Origin: Pseudobacteriovorax sp.
GTDB lineage: Bacteria > Bdellovibrionota_B > Oligoflexia > Oligoflexales > Oligoflexaceae
Reading direction: 5' to 3'
Length of the DNA: 64,000 nucleotides
Assembly (NCBI GenBank): GCA_013215145.1
Contig: JABSRP010000033.1
Span: forward strand, 1 to 64,000
Every line of letters starts with the position of its first letter. Position 1 is the stretch's first letter. A program made the translations under genes and the position numbers. This document shows positions 1 to 8,275 of this stretch, one piece after another. The notes beneath the pieces were generated by a model. It searched no databases. It was given only the letters and a program-made list of their open reading frames with translations, and was not told the origin of the DNA.

Positions 1-2
1 GA

Positions 3-122
3 ACTACACCACAAATTTGCTTTGGCTTTTCAGCTACTTGCCTTGAGTTGCGCTTGCTCCTCATCAGTGGCGTGAGGACAAGTTATACGGATGCCGACCC
101 AATCGGTCAATACAATTTTTGA
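3..122 (+). pseudogene. possible 3' fragment of an upstream ORF
   Basis: The third forward frame is open from the left edge to a TGA at 120-122 and ends in the residues SYTDADPIGQYNF. The first forward frame over bases 1-75 instead reads like a lipoprotein leader (a hydrophobic run, then LSCACSSS) before a TGA at 73-75. Together these could be the frameshifted remains of a small lipoprotein gene, or simply the tail of a gene lying outside the window. The product is not recognised and there is too little sequence to decide. Confidence 0.2.
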
Positions 123-211
123 ACTCTTGTGATTTTTTTTTGGCAGTAGGTTATTTCTTTTTCTTAAACATATTCCTGACATGTCCGATAGACCACCGGG
201 GAGGTGACATT

Positions 212-622
212 ATGACCCGATTAGGTCAATTGCAACTAATAACACCTATCAGCGCTTTTTCCGTTGGATGTGGGATCGTAAGCCCCCGCTACGTAAATTA
301 TAAAGCCGGTTTAGACGATATCGAAAACACTGGCGCAGCCATTACAGTATGTGACGAAGCAGAGATTAGTATTTCAAATGTCTTCACTACAGCTGGATGT
401 AGCTGTCATACCACGACTCAACCAAATGTCTCTTCAAGCTCAAGAGAGAACAGAGAAGCTTTCTACAGAATCGCAACGACTGAATACAACGGAGATTTCG
501 CAGCGCTAGCAACATACCTAAAAACCGATCATGCCGGTTCGGACACGGTGTCTGGTGATGTGGCACTAGAACTGGACAACTGGGTTACCCTAGAAGGAAC
601 GACTTGCGTAACCACCAATTAG
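212..622 (+). CDS. small cysteine-rich, probably exported protein (degenerate cytochrome-like motif)
   Basis: The 136-residue start at 212 is chosen because GGGGAGG lies 7 bases upstream; the frame is open back to 119 but has no ribosome-binding site there. The N-terminus has a short hydrophobic stretch ending in Ser-Val-Gly-Cys (Cys20), a weak lipobox. Residues 52-72 read like the haem-binding entry of small cytochrome c modules (ISNVFTTAGCSCH), but the motif is Cys63-Ser-Cys65-His66 rather than CxxCH, so covalent haem binding is doubtful. Cys47 and Cys132 are further cysteines. The stop overlaps the base of a hairpin that the neighbouring insertion sequence has split. The function is unknown; it could be a decayed member of a cytochrome-like lipoprotein family. 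Confidence 0.55.
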   Translation: MTRLGQLQLITPISAFSVGCGIVSPRYVNYKAGLDDIENTGAAITVCDEAEISISNVFTTAGCSCHTTTQPNVSSSSRENREAFYRIATTEYNGDFAALATYLKTDHAGSDTVSGDVALELDNWVTLEGTTCVTTN

Positions 623-629
623 ACTGGGT

Positions 630-637
630 GATGAGCT
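630..637. repeat. left copy of 8-bp target-site duplication
   Basis: The sequence gatgagct is repeated exactly at 1874-1881 on the far side of the transposase. Eight bases is within the range known for IS481 elements. Joining 637 to 1882 recreates CTGGGTGA, a 7-base loop and TCACCCAG, an intact stem. Confidence 0.6.
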
Positions 638-692
638 GAATTAGTTGAGATAAGTGTTTACAGGCAGAAAGTAACTAGGAAAAGTCTTAGAT

Positions 693-751
693 AGCTCCTT
701 CCGGGTAGAATTTTAAGTACCAATCAAGATTCAACCCAAATGGAAGGAGCT
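693..751 (+). promoter_or_regulatory. hairpin burying the transposase ribosome-binding site
   Basis: agctccttcc at 693-702 is the perfect reverse complement of ggaaggagct at 742-751. The right arm contains the transposase Shine-Dalgarno GGAAGGAG (742-749), six bases before the TTG start. A transcript reading in from outside would include both arms and fold over the ribosome-binding site. A promoter inside the loop would give a message free of the block. Several insertion sequences use this device to avoid activation by neighbouring promoters; its use here is inferred from sequence only. Confidence 0.6.
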
Positions 752-755
752 TTAA

Positions 756-1814
756 TTGAATCAAGAACAGTATATCATTAAACGCAAACTAAACATTGTC
801 GAGCTATCGGAAACACTTGGAAACATCTCAGAGGCTTGTAGACACCTCGGTGTAAGTCGCAGGCACTATTACGATATTAAAGATGCTATTAAGTCTGACG
901 GTATCGAAGGCTTACTTGAAAAGTCCCGCAAAAAGCCTAGAGTAGGCAACAGGGTAGCACCTGAAGTGGAGAACGCTCTTTTAAATTACTGTCTCGAATA
1001 CTCAACCCACGGACAGACTCGGGCATCTAACGAGCTTGCTAGGAGAGGCATCAACGTAAGTCCAGGCGGGGTGAGATCAATCTGGTTGCGTCATAGCCTT
1101 GAAAAGAAAGCACAAAGACTGAAGCGGTTGGAAAAGTGGGCTGCTGAGAATACTGGAATTCATGCCGATAGCCAGATTCATGCCTTGGAAGAAGCTAAAC
1201 TCGATAAGCAAGAACATGGAGAAATAGAGGCCCCTCACCCCGGTTTTGTTGTAGGACAAGATACATATTATGTAGGTTATATCAAAGGAATAGGTAAGAT
1301 TTATCAACAAACTGGAATCGATGTGTATTCAAACGTAGGTTTTGCAAAACTTTACACTGACAAAACAGCAATAACTGCTGCTGATTTCCTAAATGACAAG
1401 GTACTGCCTTTCTTTGATAAATATAAACTGGTACCGCTCAAAATTTTGACCGATCGCGGTAGGGAATACTGCGGAAGTCAAGAGAATCATCCTTTCCAAT
1501 TGTTTCTATATCTGAACGAAATTGAACATAGCAAAACCAGGCCACGCAGGCCGCAATCCAATGGGTCGACGGAGAGATTAAATCAGACGGTGCAAAATGA
1601 GTTCTACGCACTCGCTTTTAGAAAGACACTCTATACTAGCATCGAAGAAATTCAACGCGATCTAGACGCGTTTATGGCCTCTTATAACGAAAACAGAACT
1701 AACCAAGGCAAGAACTGCAAAGGTAGGACTCCGAAAGAAACTTTTGAAGCTAATATTGAGCTTTACAGCCAACATGTACATCAACCTCTTGCAAAACCGG
1801 AGTATTTAAATTAA
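756..1814 (+). CDS. IS481-family transposase (DDE integrase fold)
   Basis: This 352-residue transposase cuts and joins the ends of its own element. Residues 16-45 form a helix-turn-helix of the IS481/IS3 kind (NISEACRHLGVSRRHYYD). Next come a second DNA-binding segment and the rve/RNase H-like core with Asp169 (VGQDTYYVG), Asp233 (LTDRGREY) and Glu273 (SNGSTERLNQT), a spacing of 40 between the last two. The length is normal and the frame uninterrupted, so the enzyme may be active. The start is TTG at 756 behind GGAAGGAG. That ribosome-binding site lies in a perfect inverted repeat, which predicts low translation. Confidence 0.93.
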   Translation: MNQEQYIIKRKLNIVELSETLGNISEACRHLGVSRRHYYDIKDAIKSDGIEGLLEKSRKKPRVGNRVAPEVENALLNYCLEYSTHGQTRASNELARRGINVSPGGVRSIWLRHSLEKKAQRLKRLEKWAAENTGIHADSQIHALEEAKLDKQEHGEIEAPHPGFVVGQDTYYVGYIKGIGKIYQQTGIDVYSNVGFAKLYTDKTAITAADFLNDKVLPFFDKYKLVPLKILTDRGREYCGSQENHPFQLFLYLNEIEHSKTRPRRPQSNGSTERLNQTVQNEFYALAFRKTLYTSIEEIQRDLDAFMASYNENRTNQGKNCKGRTPKETFEANIELYSQHVHQPLAKPEYLN

Positions 1815-1873
1815 GTAGGTAGAAATTGCCTACCCGGAAGGGCAGACTGTAAACTCAAATCCTGACTAGAGCA

Positions 1874-1881
1874 GATGAGCT
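1874..1881. repeat. right copy of 8-bp target-site duplication
   Basis: This exact copy of gatgagct lies two bases before the stop codon of the CheZ-like gene at 1883. It marks the right boundary of the insertion. The element therefore interrupted only the 3' flank of that gene, not its coding region. Confidence 0.6.
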
Positions 1882-1882
1882 T

Positions 1883-2560
1883 TCACCCAGCTTTTATATT
1901 TGGAAAATACTTAGAGAACTCGACTTTTTCATCTTCGCAGGTGTACTGACGAAACGTGTAGTGACAAATATCGTTAGTAACTTTGGAAAGCTCCTCGGTA
2001 TTGCACCGATTTTCGTAATCGATCAACACATAGTTTAGCCCAGTTTGCAGCACTTTCAACGACATGATCACATGATCAAGTTTTTGCGCTATCACATCTT
2101 CAGAAGATAAGGCAGCTATCATCCCCATAATCACATCAGCTAATTCTTTATCGAGATGATCAATTTCTGACATCTCTGACTTGAATTTGCTCGTAAATCT
2201 TTTGATTCTGTTATTGAGTAGGACCTCTGGTTCGGCAACGTCGAGGTTTGTAAGTTCTATTCCTCGTTCCATTTTGTCTTTAGCTTCATCGAATACCGTA
2301 TCGATCATTTGCTGCAACTCGTCAACCAACACTTGAGTTTCGATATCAGGATTCAGATAGGTCTTTTCGAGCGTCTTCTCCGCTGACTGTCGGCCTAGCT
2401 CGGTAGCTCTGCTAATATTTTTTACACCTTCCATAATGTGATCTACCGTCCCTTCCATCGTAGACCGCACGTTTTTAAGTTGGTGTTCCATAAGGCCGGT
2501 GAATTGGTCCAAAAATTGGACCAAAAATTCACTTCCAGCCTTAAATTGATTATTCGACAT
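1883..2560 (-). CDS. CheZ-like chemotaxis phosphatase candidate
   Basis: This helical, acidic 225-residue protein is encoded directly after a CheY gene. The ATG at 2560 is preferred over a TTG four codons earlier because GAGGG precedes it. Near the C-terminal third is SSEDVIAQKLDHV, which keeps the Asp-x-x-x-Gln spacing of the CheZ active site (E. coli motif QDLTGQ; here about Asp155 and Gln159 from this start). A second protein of the same length with the same motif lies just upstream of cheY, so the two look like paralogues. The expected role is dephosphorylating CheY-P or binding it. Overall similarity to classical CheZ is weak, so the assignment rests on motif and context. The stop codon lies inside the right arm of the hairpin split by the insertion sequence. 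Confidence 0.55.
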   Translation of the reverse strand: MSNNQFKAGSEFLVQFLDQFTGLMEHQLKNVRSTMEGTVDHIMEGVKNISRATELGRQSAEKTLEKTYLNPDIETQVLVDELQQMIDTVFDEAKDKMERGIELTNLDVAEPEVLLNNRIKRFTSKFKSEMSEIDHLDKELADVIMGMIAALSSEDVIAQKLDHVIMSLKVLQTGLNYVLIDYENRCNTEELSKVTNDICHYTFRQYTCEDEKVEFSKYFPNIKAG

Positions 2561-2587
2561 AGGCGCCCTCAAAACTATTGATCTGAG

Positions 2588-2950
2588 TTAACCTGCAATT
2601 TTAGATACAGCTGCAACTAGTTGATCGGGTTGAAAGGGCTTAACTAACCAGCCTTTTGCTCCGGCATCTTTAGCTCTCTGAATAAGATCTGAAGCGCCTT
2701 CTGTTGTCAGCATGATAACCGGAACCGTTGATCCATCAGATTTCAGCTTCTCTACCATCTCCAAACCGTTCATATTCGGCATATTCACGTCGCTTATCAC
2801 CATCGCTACGTCCGAATTTGCTTTTAACTTGTCGATTCCATCTTGACCATCTTCAGCTTCGATCACTTCGTAACCACCTTTGGTTAGTGTGAAGCTAACC
2901 TGCTGTCGAATCGTTTTAGAATCGTCCACAATCATGATTTTTTTGCCCAT
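2588..2950 (-). CDS. cheY: CheY-type single-domain response regulator
   Basis: This 120-residue receiver domain has no output domain. It carries the acidic pair Asp9-Asp10, the phosphoacceptor Asp54 (VISDVNMPN), the Thr82/Thr83 switch position and Lys104 (WLVKPF). This is the pattern of chemotaxis CheY proteins, which bind the flagellar switch when phosphorylated by CheA. AAGGAG stands seven bases before the ATG. It sits between two CheZ-like genes with gaps of 21 and 27 bases, so the three are probably one transcript. No cheA or receptor gene lies nearby, so it must act with kinases encoded elsewhere. Confidence 0.92.
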   Translation of the reverse strand: MGKKIMIVDDSKTIRQQVSFTLTKGGYEVIEAEDGQDGIDKLKANSDVAMVISDVNMPNMNGLEMVEKLKSDGSTVPVIMLTTEGASDLIQRAKDAGAKGWLVKPFQPDQLVAAVSKIAG

Positions 2951-2971
2951 TGTCGTACTCCTTAAAATGGC

Positions 2972-3649
2972 TTAAGACGCTTTTTTATTACTCTTTGGTT
3001 GCCCAAAAATTTTATGAAAAATTTCCTTCTCTTCTTCAGCGGTGTAACTAGTATACACTTCGGTCAGGATCTCATTTCGTATCTGTTTGATATTCTTTTG
3101 AGTTTGATAAAACTCAAAGTTTTCGACGATCTGAGCAATCCCTCTTCTCAATAGTTTAACAGAAAATATTACGTGACTGAGCCTCTGCCCCATGACATCG
3201 TCCATGGAGACCGAACCCACGACCTTAGCTAGAATGTTTTGAATGTCCGTATCCATCGTGCTCAAGGCTTCCATATGCTTGGAAAAGACTCCACCAGCTC
3301 GTCTCAATTTGCCTTCTAGGTATTTTTTCCGCCTGTCCATTGCCTCTTCATTGCTGCCACCAATACTTGCCTCTTCCTCACTATTGGAAATTACCGTCTG
3401 GTTGAACTCACCGTCTTTGCCTTCTTTCGTCAAAACAACTTTCGTTGAGTTCGTCTTCGAGTCAGCAGTATTGGATATGGTGGCGACATTGGACATCACG
3501 TCCTGCACAGTAACTTCCATCATTTTTCGGATCGCCAGAAGCTGATTTTCCGAAAGCTGAGTAAAGTCCCGAATGAAATCTACCAAAATTTTAGCGGCTA
3601 AAAATGCCTCTTTACTGTCCAACAGTATTCCAATCGTAGTTGGCTGCAT
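2972..3649 (-). CDS. CheZ-like chemotaxis phosphatase candidate (second paralogue)
   Basis: This 225-residue, mostly helical protein is the first gene of the cheY operon. SMDDVMGQRLSHV at 148-160 matches the CheZ catalytic signature, with Asp151 and Gln155 in the DxxxQ spacing and the CheZ-like Gly before Gln. The centre (about 60-105) is polar and Ser/Glu rich and is probably disordered. The C-terminal tail is charged, as in CheZ proteins whose tail binds CheY. The other paralogue at 1883 has Ala instead of Gly in the motif. No strong ribosome-binding site is seen before the ATG. A TATAAT on this strand at 3732-3737 lacks a good -35 partner. Confidence 0.55.
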   Translation of the reverse strand: MQPTTIGILLDSKEAFLAAKILVDFIRDFTQLSENQLLAIRKMMEVTVQDVMSNVATISNTADSKTNSTKVVLTKEGKDGEFNQTVISNSEEEASIGGSNEEAMDRRKKYLEGKLRRAGGVFSKHMEALSTMDTDIQNILAKVVGSVSMDDVMGQRLSHVIFSVKLLRRGIAQIVENFEFYQTQKNIKQIRNEILTEVYTSYTAEEEKEIFHKIFGQPKSNKKAS

Positions 3650-3813
3650 TGGTTTCGTCGATCAGCAGGGGTATCGGTTGATGTCGGAGGCTCTTAAGTA
3701 AGAAGGTAAGACTATCTCAAAAGAATCTGTAATTATAAACAATTAGATGCTATACGAAAGAGTTTTGAACAGTTCTGTCAACATTCTGGCAGCATCTTTC
3801 GCCAAGGTACTCT

Positions 3814-6678
3814 GTGATATACTTTTTCAGTACCCCCTCAAAAAGACGAGTAGCAGATTTGAAAACCGATATACTTGATTTCTTTTACGAACACACGTCC
3901 GAACTAGATTGGCACGAGGGCCTTGACCTATATACTTCAGGAAAAGTCAAAGAAATCAATACGATTCACGGCTTACTCACTGGAAAAGTCTCGTCTAACA
4001 TCGGTCGTGACTTAGAAGTAAGACTCAAAGTTCACCCTAACGGAAAGTTTATCCAGTGGATCGAGTGCACCTGCCGAAAGAATCGGACTACTGGACAGTA
4101 CTGCGAACACATAGCAGCATTTATGGTGTGCCTCCAGCATGACCACAAACGACTACTAAAGAACATCGATAGCAAAATGCCGATGAAGGCCCCGTCGATT
4201 CCCCGAAAAGTTCGCAATGCTGCCTTAAAAAAACAAAACGAGCAAATCCTGCCCAAGCAAGACGGGGCGGCTCAGTCAATTCTAAATCACCTCAAAAACA
4301 TACATTCCATCCGTTTGGTTGCAAACGGTCCAACAATAAAAGTCAGAGCCGAAACTAAACCGAACGAATTTAAGAACTATACCCTGGAGTTAGACGAAGC
4401 TGCTAAGTTTCTCGCAAGCGCTCCTAAGGGAAAATCTATCAGTGACGAGATCAAGCAACTATCCGTGTATAAAAGTACCGTCGTATTAGGTACACGGATT
4501 TTCCAAACCGAGGATGAGAAAGTTGTTGCAGAGCGAGTCGTCGCTATCAAGCATAGTGTCGTTAGCCAAAAAAAACTCGATATCCAGAATGATTCCATAA
4601 CCATCGCAAAAGGCACTCATCGGTTTTACGCGAAAAACTCAGACAAGCCCAAAGATGGCTACTTCGAATTTATCTCAGCAAAAACGGGTGCTCGATTTAT
4701 TGGAAACGAGCATTTCTTTTATCCGAAACGAGGTTTTTGGAAACTTGACCAAGATCAAGTAAGCTCCGATTGGTACGAGCTCCCCCTTAAAAAAACGTTT
4801 AAAGACGATTCGGCCGCACACTTTATCAATTCAAAATTTGTCGATTACTCGTCAGTTGGCCCGATATGGCTAGACGAGGCCTTAAAAGACCATAACATCG
4901 AGCAAGCGCCTCAACTGCAGGAAATAAAAGTCCACAAATCTGCAGAGGGTTGGTTTTATCTCGATCCGAGATACGGTGAAGGAAAAGAGTCCGTCTCAAT
5001 GATCGATTTGATGAATCAATTCAAAAAAAACAAACGAAATTTCTTGAAGAAGGGCAATAAATGGTTGAAGGTTCCTGACTTTATCAAGGAGCATGAGTGG
5101 TCCATCGACGAGACTGGAAACTATCTTAAAGTCGACGCCCTCGGACTACTTAGATTAAGTGCTGCTGTCGGCGACTTTGACCAATTTGTCGGAAGTAAAG
5201 CTACCCTAAATAGAATCAGAAACAAGCTAGAATTTAAACCCGAGGTTAAGAAAACTCCATCCCTGAAACACACAAAACTCAACCTAAGGGAATACCAAGA
5301 GGTTGGATTGAGATGGATGTGGTGGCTTTACGAAAACAAACTACATGGCCTCCTGGCCGACGAGATGGGTTTAGGAAAGACTCACCAGGCTATGGGCCTC
5401 ATGTCGGCGATTCAAAACAAAAAATCAGACGCTCGTTTTCTAGTCATTTCTCCCACTACGGTTTTGGATCATTGGGAGGACAAAATTAACGATTTTTGCG
5501 GAAACCTTCAGCCCATAAAGCACCATGGTCAAAAGCGTTCCCATAACCTAAAGGTTTTTCAAAAAAACCACCACCTACTTATAACCAGCTATGGCGTACT
5601 ACTCAGAGATCTCAAGCAGCTATCACAGATACATTGGGATGCCATAATTCTTGATGAAGCACATTTTGTAAAAAATAATGGCACTGCAACCTATCGAGCC
5701 GTATGCAAACTAACAGGCGATATTAGGATTTGTCTGACAGGAACCCCAATGGAAAACCACCTCAGCGAACTCAAAAATATTTTTGACTTCCTGATTCCCG
5801 GCTATCTAGGGTCTGACGACTATTTTAAAAAGAATTTCCTCAATCCTATTGAAAAAGATGAGGATGCTGAAGATGTAGAAACGAAACTTCAAAAGCTCAT
5901 TCACCCATTCAAAATGCGAAGAAATAAAGCCAATGTCCTCAAGGATCTCCCTGAAAAAGTCGAAGATGTGCGGCACTGCGCCTTGGAGTCAGATCAAATT
6001 AAGCTGTATCAAGGCGTTTTAAATCTCAAAGCCAAGCCACTTGTCGAAAAACTTCAAGACGATCAAAGCAGTGTACCGTACCTTCATGTATTCGCTACTT
6101 TGACTCTACTGAAGCAAATCTGTAACCATCCAATACTTGTCGAGAAAAAAGGCCACTACTCAGACTATAAATCCGGCAAGTTCGAGTTGCTGAAGGAAAT
6201 TTTAGAAGAAGCACTTGGAAGTAATCATAAAGTCGTAATTTACAGCCAATATGTTGAAATGATTAACATTATATCACAGTATCTCAACGATATTGACGTT
6301 GAGCATGTAACCCTAACTGGCTCTACTCGCAACAGAGGGAAAGTCATATCTCGATTCCAAAATGAGGACTCTTGTAAAGTCTTTGTTGGATCGTTGCTCG
6401 CCGGCGGAGTCGGTATTGATCTAACTTCTGCTTCAGTTGTTGTCCATTACGATCGATGGTGGAATGCAAGTAAAGAAAACCAAGCGACGGACAGAGTCTA
6501 TAGGATAGGTCAGAATAAAAATGTTCAAGTCATGAAACTCGTTAATCGAGGGACTCTAGAGGAAAAAATCGATGCGCTCATCAGTACAAAAAAAGAGCTC
6601 TTCGAAAAATTCCTTGATAAGGACGAAGAGCTATTTAAATCATTAACCCGCAATCAACTCATAGAACTCCTACAGTAA
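3814..6678 (+). CDS. SWIM zinc-finger SNF2/Rad54-family helicase
   Basis: This 954-residue DNA-dependent ATPase of the HepA/SNF2 superfamily probably remodels protein-DNA complexes or RNA polymerase. An N-terminal SWIM zinc finger has Cys85-x-Cys87 and Cys97-x-His99. The centre (about 110-480) is a variable region. The SNF2 motor follows, with Walker A LADEMGLGKT at 514-523, DEAH at 614-617, LTGTPMEN, and motif VI QATDRVYRIGQ at 890-900. All motor motifs look intact. The start is GTG with AAGG six to seven bases upstream. The gene stands alone: cheY operon divergent on the left, gltX convergent on the right with an 8-base gap. The specific substrate cannot be read from sequence. Confidence 0.92.
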   Translation: MIYFFSTPSKRRVADLKTDILDFFYEHTSELDWHEGLDLYTSGKVKEINTIHGLLTGKVSSNIGRDLEVRLKVHPNGKFIQWIECTCRKNRTTGQYCEHIAAFMVCLQHDHKRLLKNIDSKMPMKAPSIPRKVRNAALKKQNEQILPKQDGAAQSILNHLKNIHSIRLVANGPTIKVRAETKPNEFKNYTLELDEAAKFLASAPKGKSISDEIKQLSVYKSTVVLGTRIFQTEDEKVVAERVVAIKHSVVSQKKLDIQNDSITIAKGTHRFYAKNSDKPKDGYFEFISAKTGARFIGNEHFFYPKRGFWKLDQDQVSSDWYELPLKKTFKDDSAAHFINSKFVDYSSVGPIWLDEALKDHNIEQAPQLQEIKVHKSAEGWFYLDPRYGEGKESVSMIDLMNQFKKNKRNFLKKGNKWLKVPDFIKEHEWSIDETGNYLKVDALGLLRLSAAVGDFDQFVGSKATLNRIRNKLEFKPEVKKTPSLKHTKLNLREYQEVGLRWMWWLYENKLHGLLADEMGLGKTHQAMGLMSAIQNKKSDARFLVISPTTVLDHWEDKINDFCGNLQPIKHHGQKRSHNLKVFQKNHHLLITSYGVLLRDLKQLSQIHWDAIILDEAHFVKNNGTATYRAVCKLTGDIRICLTGTPMENHLSELKNIFDFLIPGYLGSDDYFKKNFLNPIEKDEDAEDVETKLQKLIHPFKMRRNKANVLKDLPEKVEDVRHCALESDQIKLYQGVLNLKAKPLVEKLQDDQSSVPYLHVFATLTLLKQICNHPILVEKKGHYSDYKSGKFELLKEILEEALGSNHKVVIYSQYVEMINIISQYLNDIDVEHVTLTGSTRNRGKVISRFQNEDSCKVFVGSLLAGGVGIDLTSASVVVHYDRWWNASKENQATDRVYRIGQNKNVQVMKLVNRGTLEEKIDALISTKKELFEKFLDKDEELFKSLTRNQLIELLQ

Positions 6679-6686
6679 CGATATGG

Positions 6687-8123
6687 TTACTTCATTGTCG
6701 TCATAAAATCTCTAATTCTATAACGAACCATTTCACGCCCAATAAGCTCTAAACTCTCGTTAAGAGGCGGAGAGTCTTTCCTTCCCGTCGTGATCAACCT
6801 AATGGGCATAAAAAAGTCTTTTGGTTTCCACTCGATGGACTCTCGATAGGCCTTAAGGGCAGAACCAATAGATTCCGTATTCCAGTCATAAAGGTCATCC
6901 ACAACCACTAACAACCCCTTCAGCATGTCACGAAACTCCTTAGGTTCCCTGGATTTCGGCAGAATCGTGAGACCTTCGTAGTTCAAACCTCCATTGAAGA
7001 AAAAGGAATTGTTATCAAAGAACTGCTCAAACCGAGTCATCCTCTCTAGAGCTAAAGGCTTTAGCTTCCTTAAAAAATCCTCGGTAATGACTTCGTCTCG
7101 CATATGCGCCACAAACTCATCGTCGTTCATCTTATGCATATAATTTTGATTGACCCAGGTGAGCTTTGTTTGGTCGAATATTGGACCTCCCAAAGAAACG
7201 TTTTTGAAATCAAAAACTTCAATCATCTGCTCAAGACTAAAAAACTCTTGGTCATCACCAAAACTCCAGCCCATTAGGGCCAAAAAGTTGACCATAGACT
7301 GAGGTAAGATACCAGCTCGTTTATAGTAGCCCAGCGAAACAGGGTTCTTCCGTTTTGAAATCTTCGATTTGTCTTTATTGCGAAGTAAGGGCATGTGAAT
7401 CCAGGTCGGTTCATCCCAACCGAAAGCTTCATAAAGGCGAACATGCTTAGGGGTGGACGAAATCCACTCTTCTGCCCTTACCACATGAGTGATTTTCATG
7501 AGGTGATCGTCAACCACATTGGCAAAATGGTAAGTGGGGAACCCATCCGATTTGAGCAAGATCTGATCGTCCATTTGCTCGTTGTTTATGGTAACGTCAC
7601 CCCTGAGTAGATCGTTAAAACTCGTAGTCCCTTCTTGAGGCATAGCAAGCCGAATCACGTATGGAGTCCCTTTTTCCAGGTGCTCTGCGATTTCTGCTTC
7701 AGACAAATTGCGGCACTTTCCATCGTACTTGGTCTGAAGTCCTTTACTCTTCTGATCCGCGCGCAGTTCGTCCAATCGTTCAGCTGTGCAAAAACAACGA
7801 TAAGCTTTCTTTTTTTCCAACAAAATATCAATGTGTTCACGGTAAATAGAAAGCCGTTCAGATTGCCGATAAGGACCAAAGTCTCCACCACAATCTGGAC
7901 CCTCATCCCAATTAAGATTGAGCCACTTAAGTGAATCAAATATGTCTTGTTCGCTTGAAGCTTTAGCTCGGGTCTGGTCAGTATCTTCAATCCTCAGGAC
8001 AAACTTTCCCTGATGCTTTTTGGCAAAAACATAATTAAATAAGGCAATATAGGCAGTTCCAACGTGGGGATCTCCTGTGGGCGATGGGGCAATTCGGACG
8101 CGAACGTCGCTACTAGATGTCAT
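6687..8123 (-). CDS. gltX: glutamyl-tRNA synthetase
   Basis: This cytoplasmic class I aminoacyl-tRNA synthetase charges tRNA-Glu. Its 478 residues are the normal length. The ATP-binding HIGH-type motif is PSPTGDPHVG at 13-22 and the KMSKS-type loop is KISKR at 254-258. Cys110 and Cys112 (YRCFC) lie where many GltX enzymes bind zinc, with Cys137 nearby. GAGGT precedes the ATG. Whether it is discriminating or also charges tRNA-Gln depends on whether the genome has glnS or gatCAB, which the window does not show. Confidence 0.96.
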   Translation of the reverse strand: MTSSSDVRVRIAPSPTGDPHVGTAYIALFNYVFAKKHQGKFVLRIEDTDQTRAKASSEQDIFDSLKWLNLNWDEGPDCGGDFGPYRQSERLSIYREHIDILLEKKKAYRCFCTAERLDELRADQKSKGLQTKYDGKCRNLSEAEIAEHLEKGTPYVIRLAMPQEGTTSFNDLLRGDVTINNEQMDDQILLKSDGFPTYHFANVVDDHLMKITHVVRAEEWISSTPKHVRLYEAFGWDEPTWIHMPLLRNKDKSKISKRKNPVSLGYYKRAGILPQSMVNFLALMGWSFGDDQEFFSLEQMIEVFDFKNVSLGGPIFDQTKLTWVNQNYMHKMNDDEFVAHMRDEVITEDFLRKLKPLALERMTRFEQFFDNNSFFFNGGLNYEGLTILPKSREPKEFRDMLKGLLVVVDDLYDWNTESIGSALKAYRESIEWKPKDFFMPIRLITTGRKDSPPLNESLELIGREMVRYRIRDFMTTMK

Positions 8124-8275
8124 TTTGTCGTACCTCAGCTTTTTCTTGAAACCGCCAAAAAGATCATATATAGACTATGATCTCCTATGTGTTAAATTTG
8201 GTCGATTGCTTCTAGCCTTTAAGACTATTTTTAGCTCGTAAATCGACCTACACCCGTAACATAGTGTGGAAACGT

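Larger units (their letters stand above)
638..1873 (+). mobile_element. IS481-family insertion sequence
   Basis: The element carries one DDE transposase and is bounded by 8-bp direct repeats (gatgagct at 630-637 and 1874-1881), read as the target-site duplication. Inside the ends lie inverted matches: GTTTACAG at 656-663 and its complement at 1847-1854, 18 and 19 bases from the proposed ends, and a perfect 12-bp pair ccttccgggtag at 698-709 with its complement at 1830-1841. The outermost bases match only about half, so the exact termini may be off by a few bases. Removing the element and one repeat restores a perfect 8-bp-stem hairpin. Only one copy is visible in the window. Confidence 0.7.

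Noticed and set aside
3764-3775. GAACAGTTC palindrome upstream of the SNF2 gene, considered as a LexA box
   Set aside because: Spacing between half-sites is one base, unlike the known GAAC-N4-GTTC, and no SOS gene is nearby.
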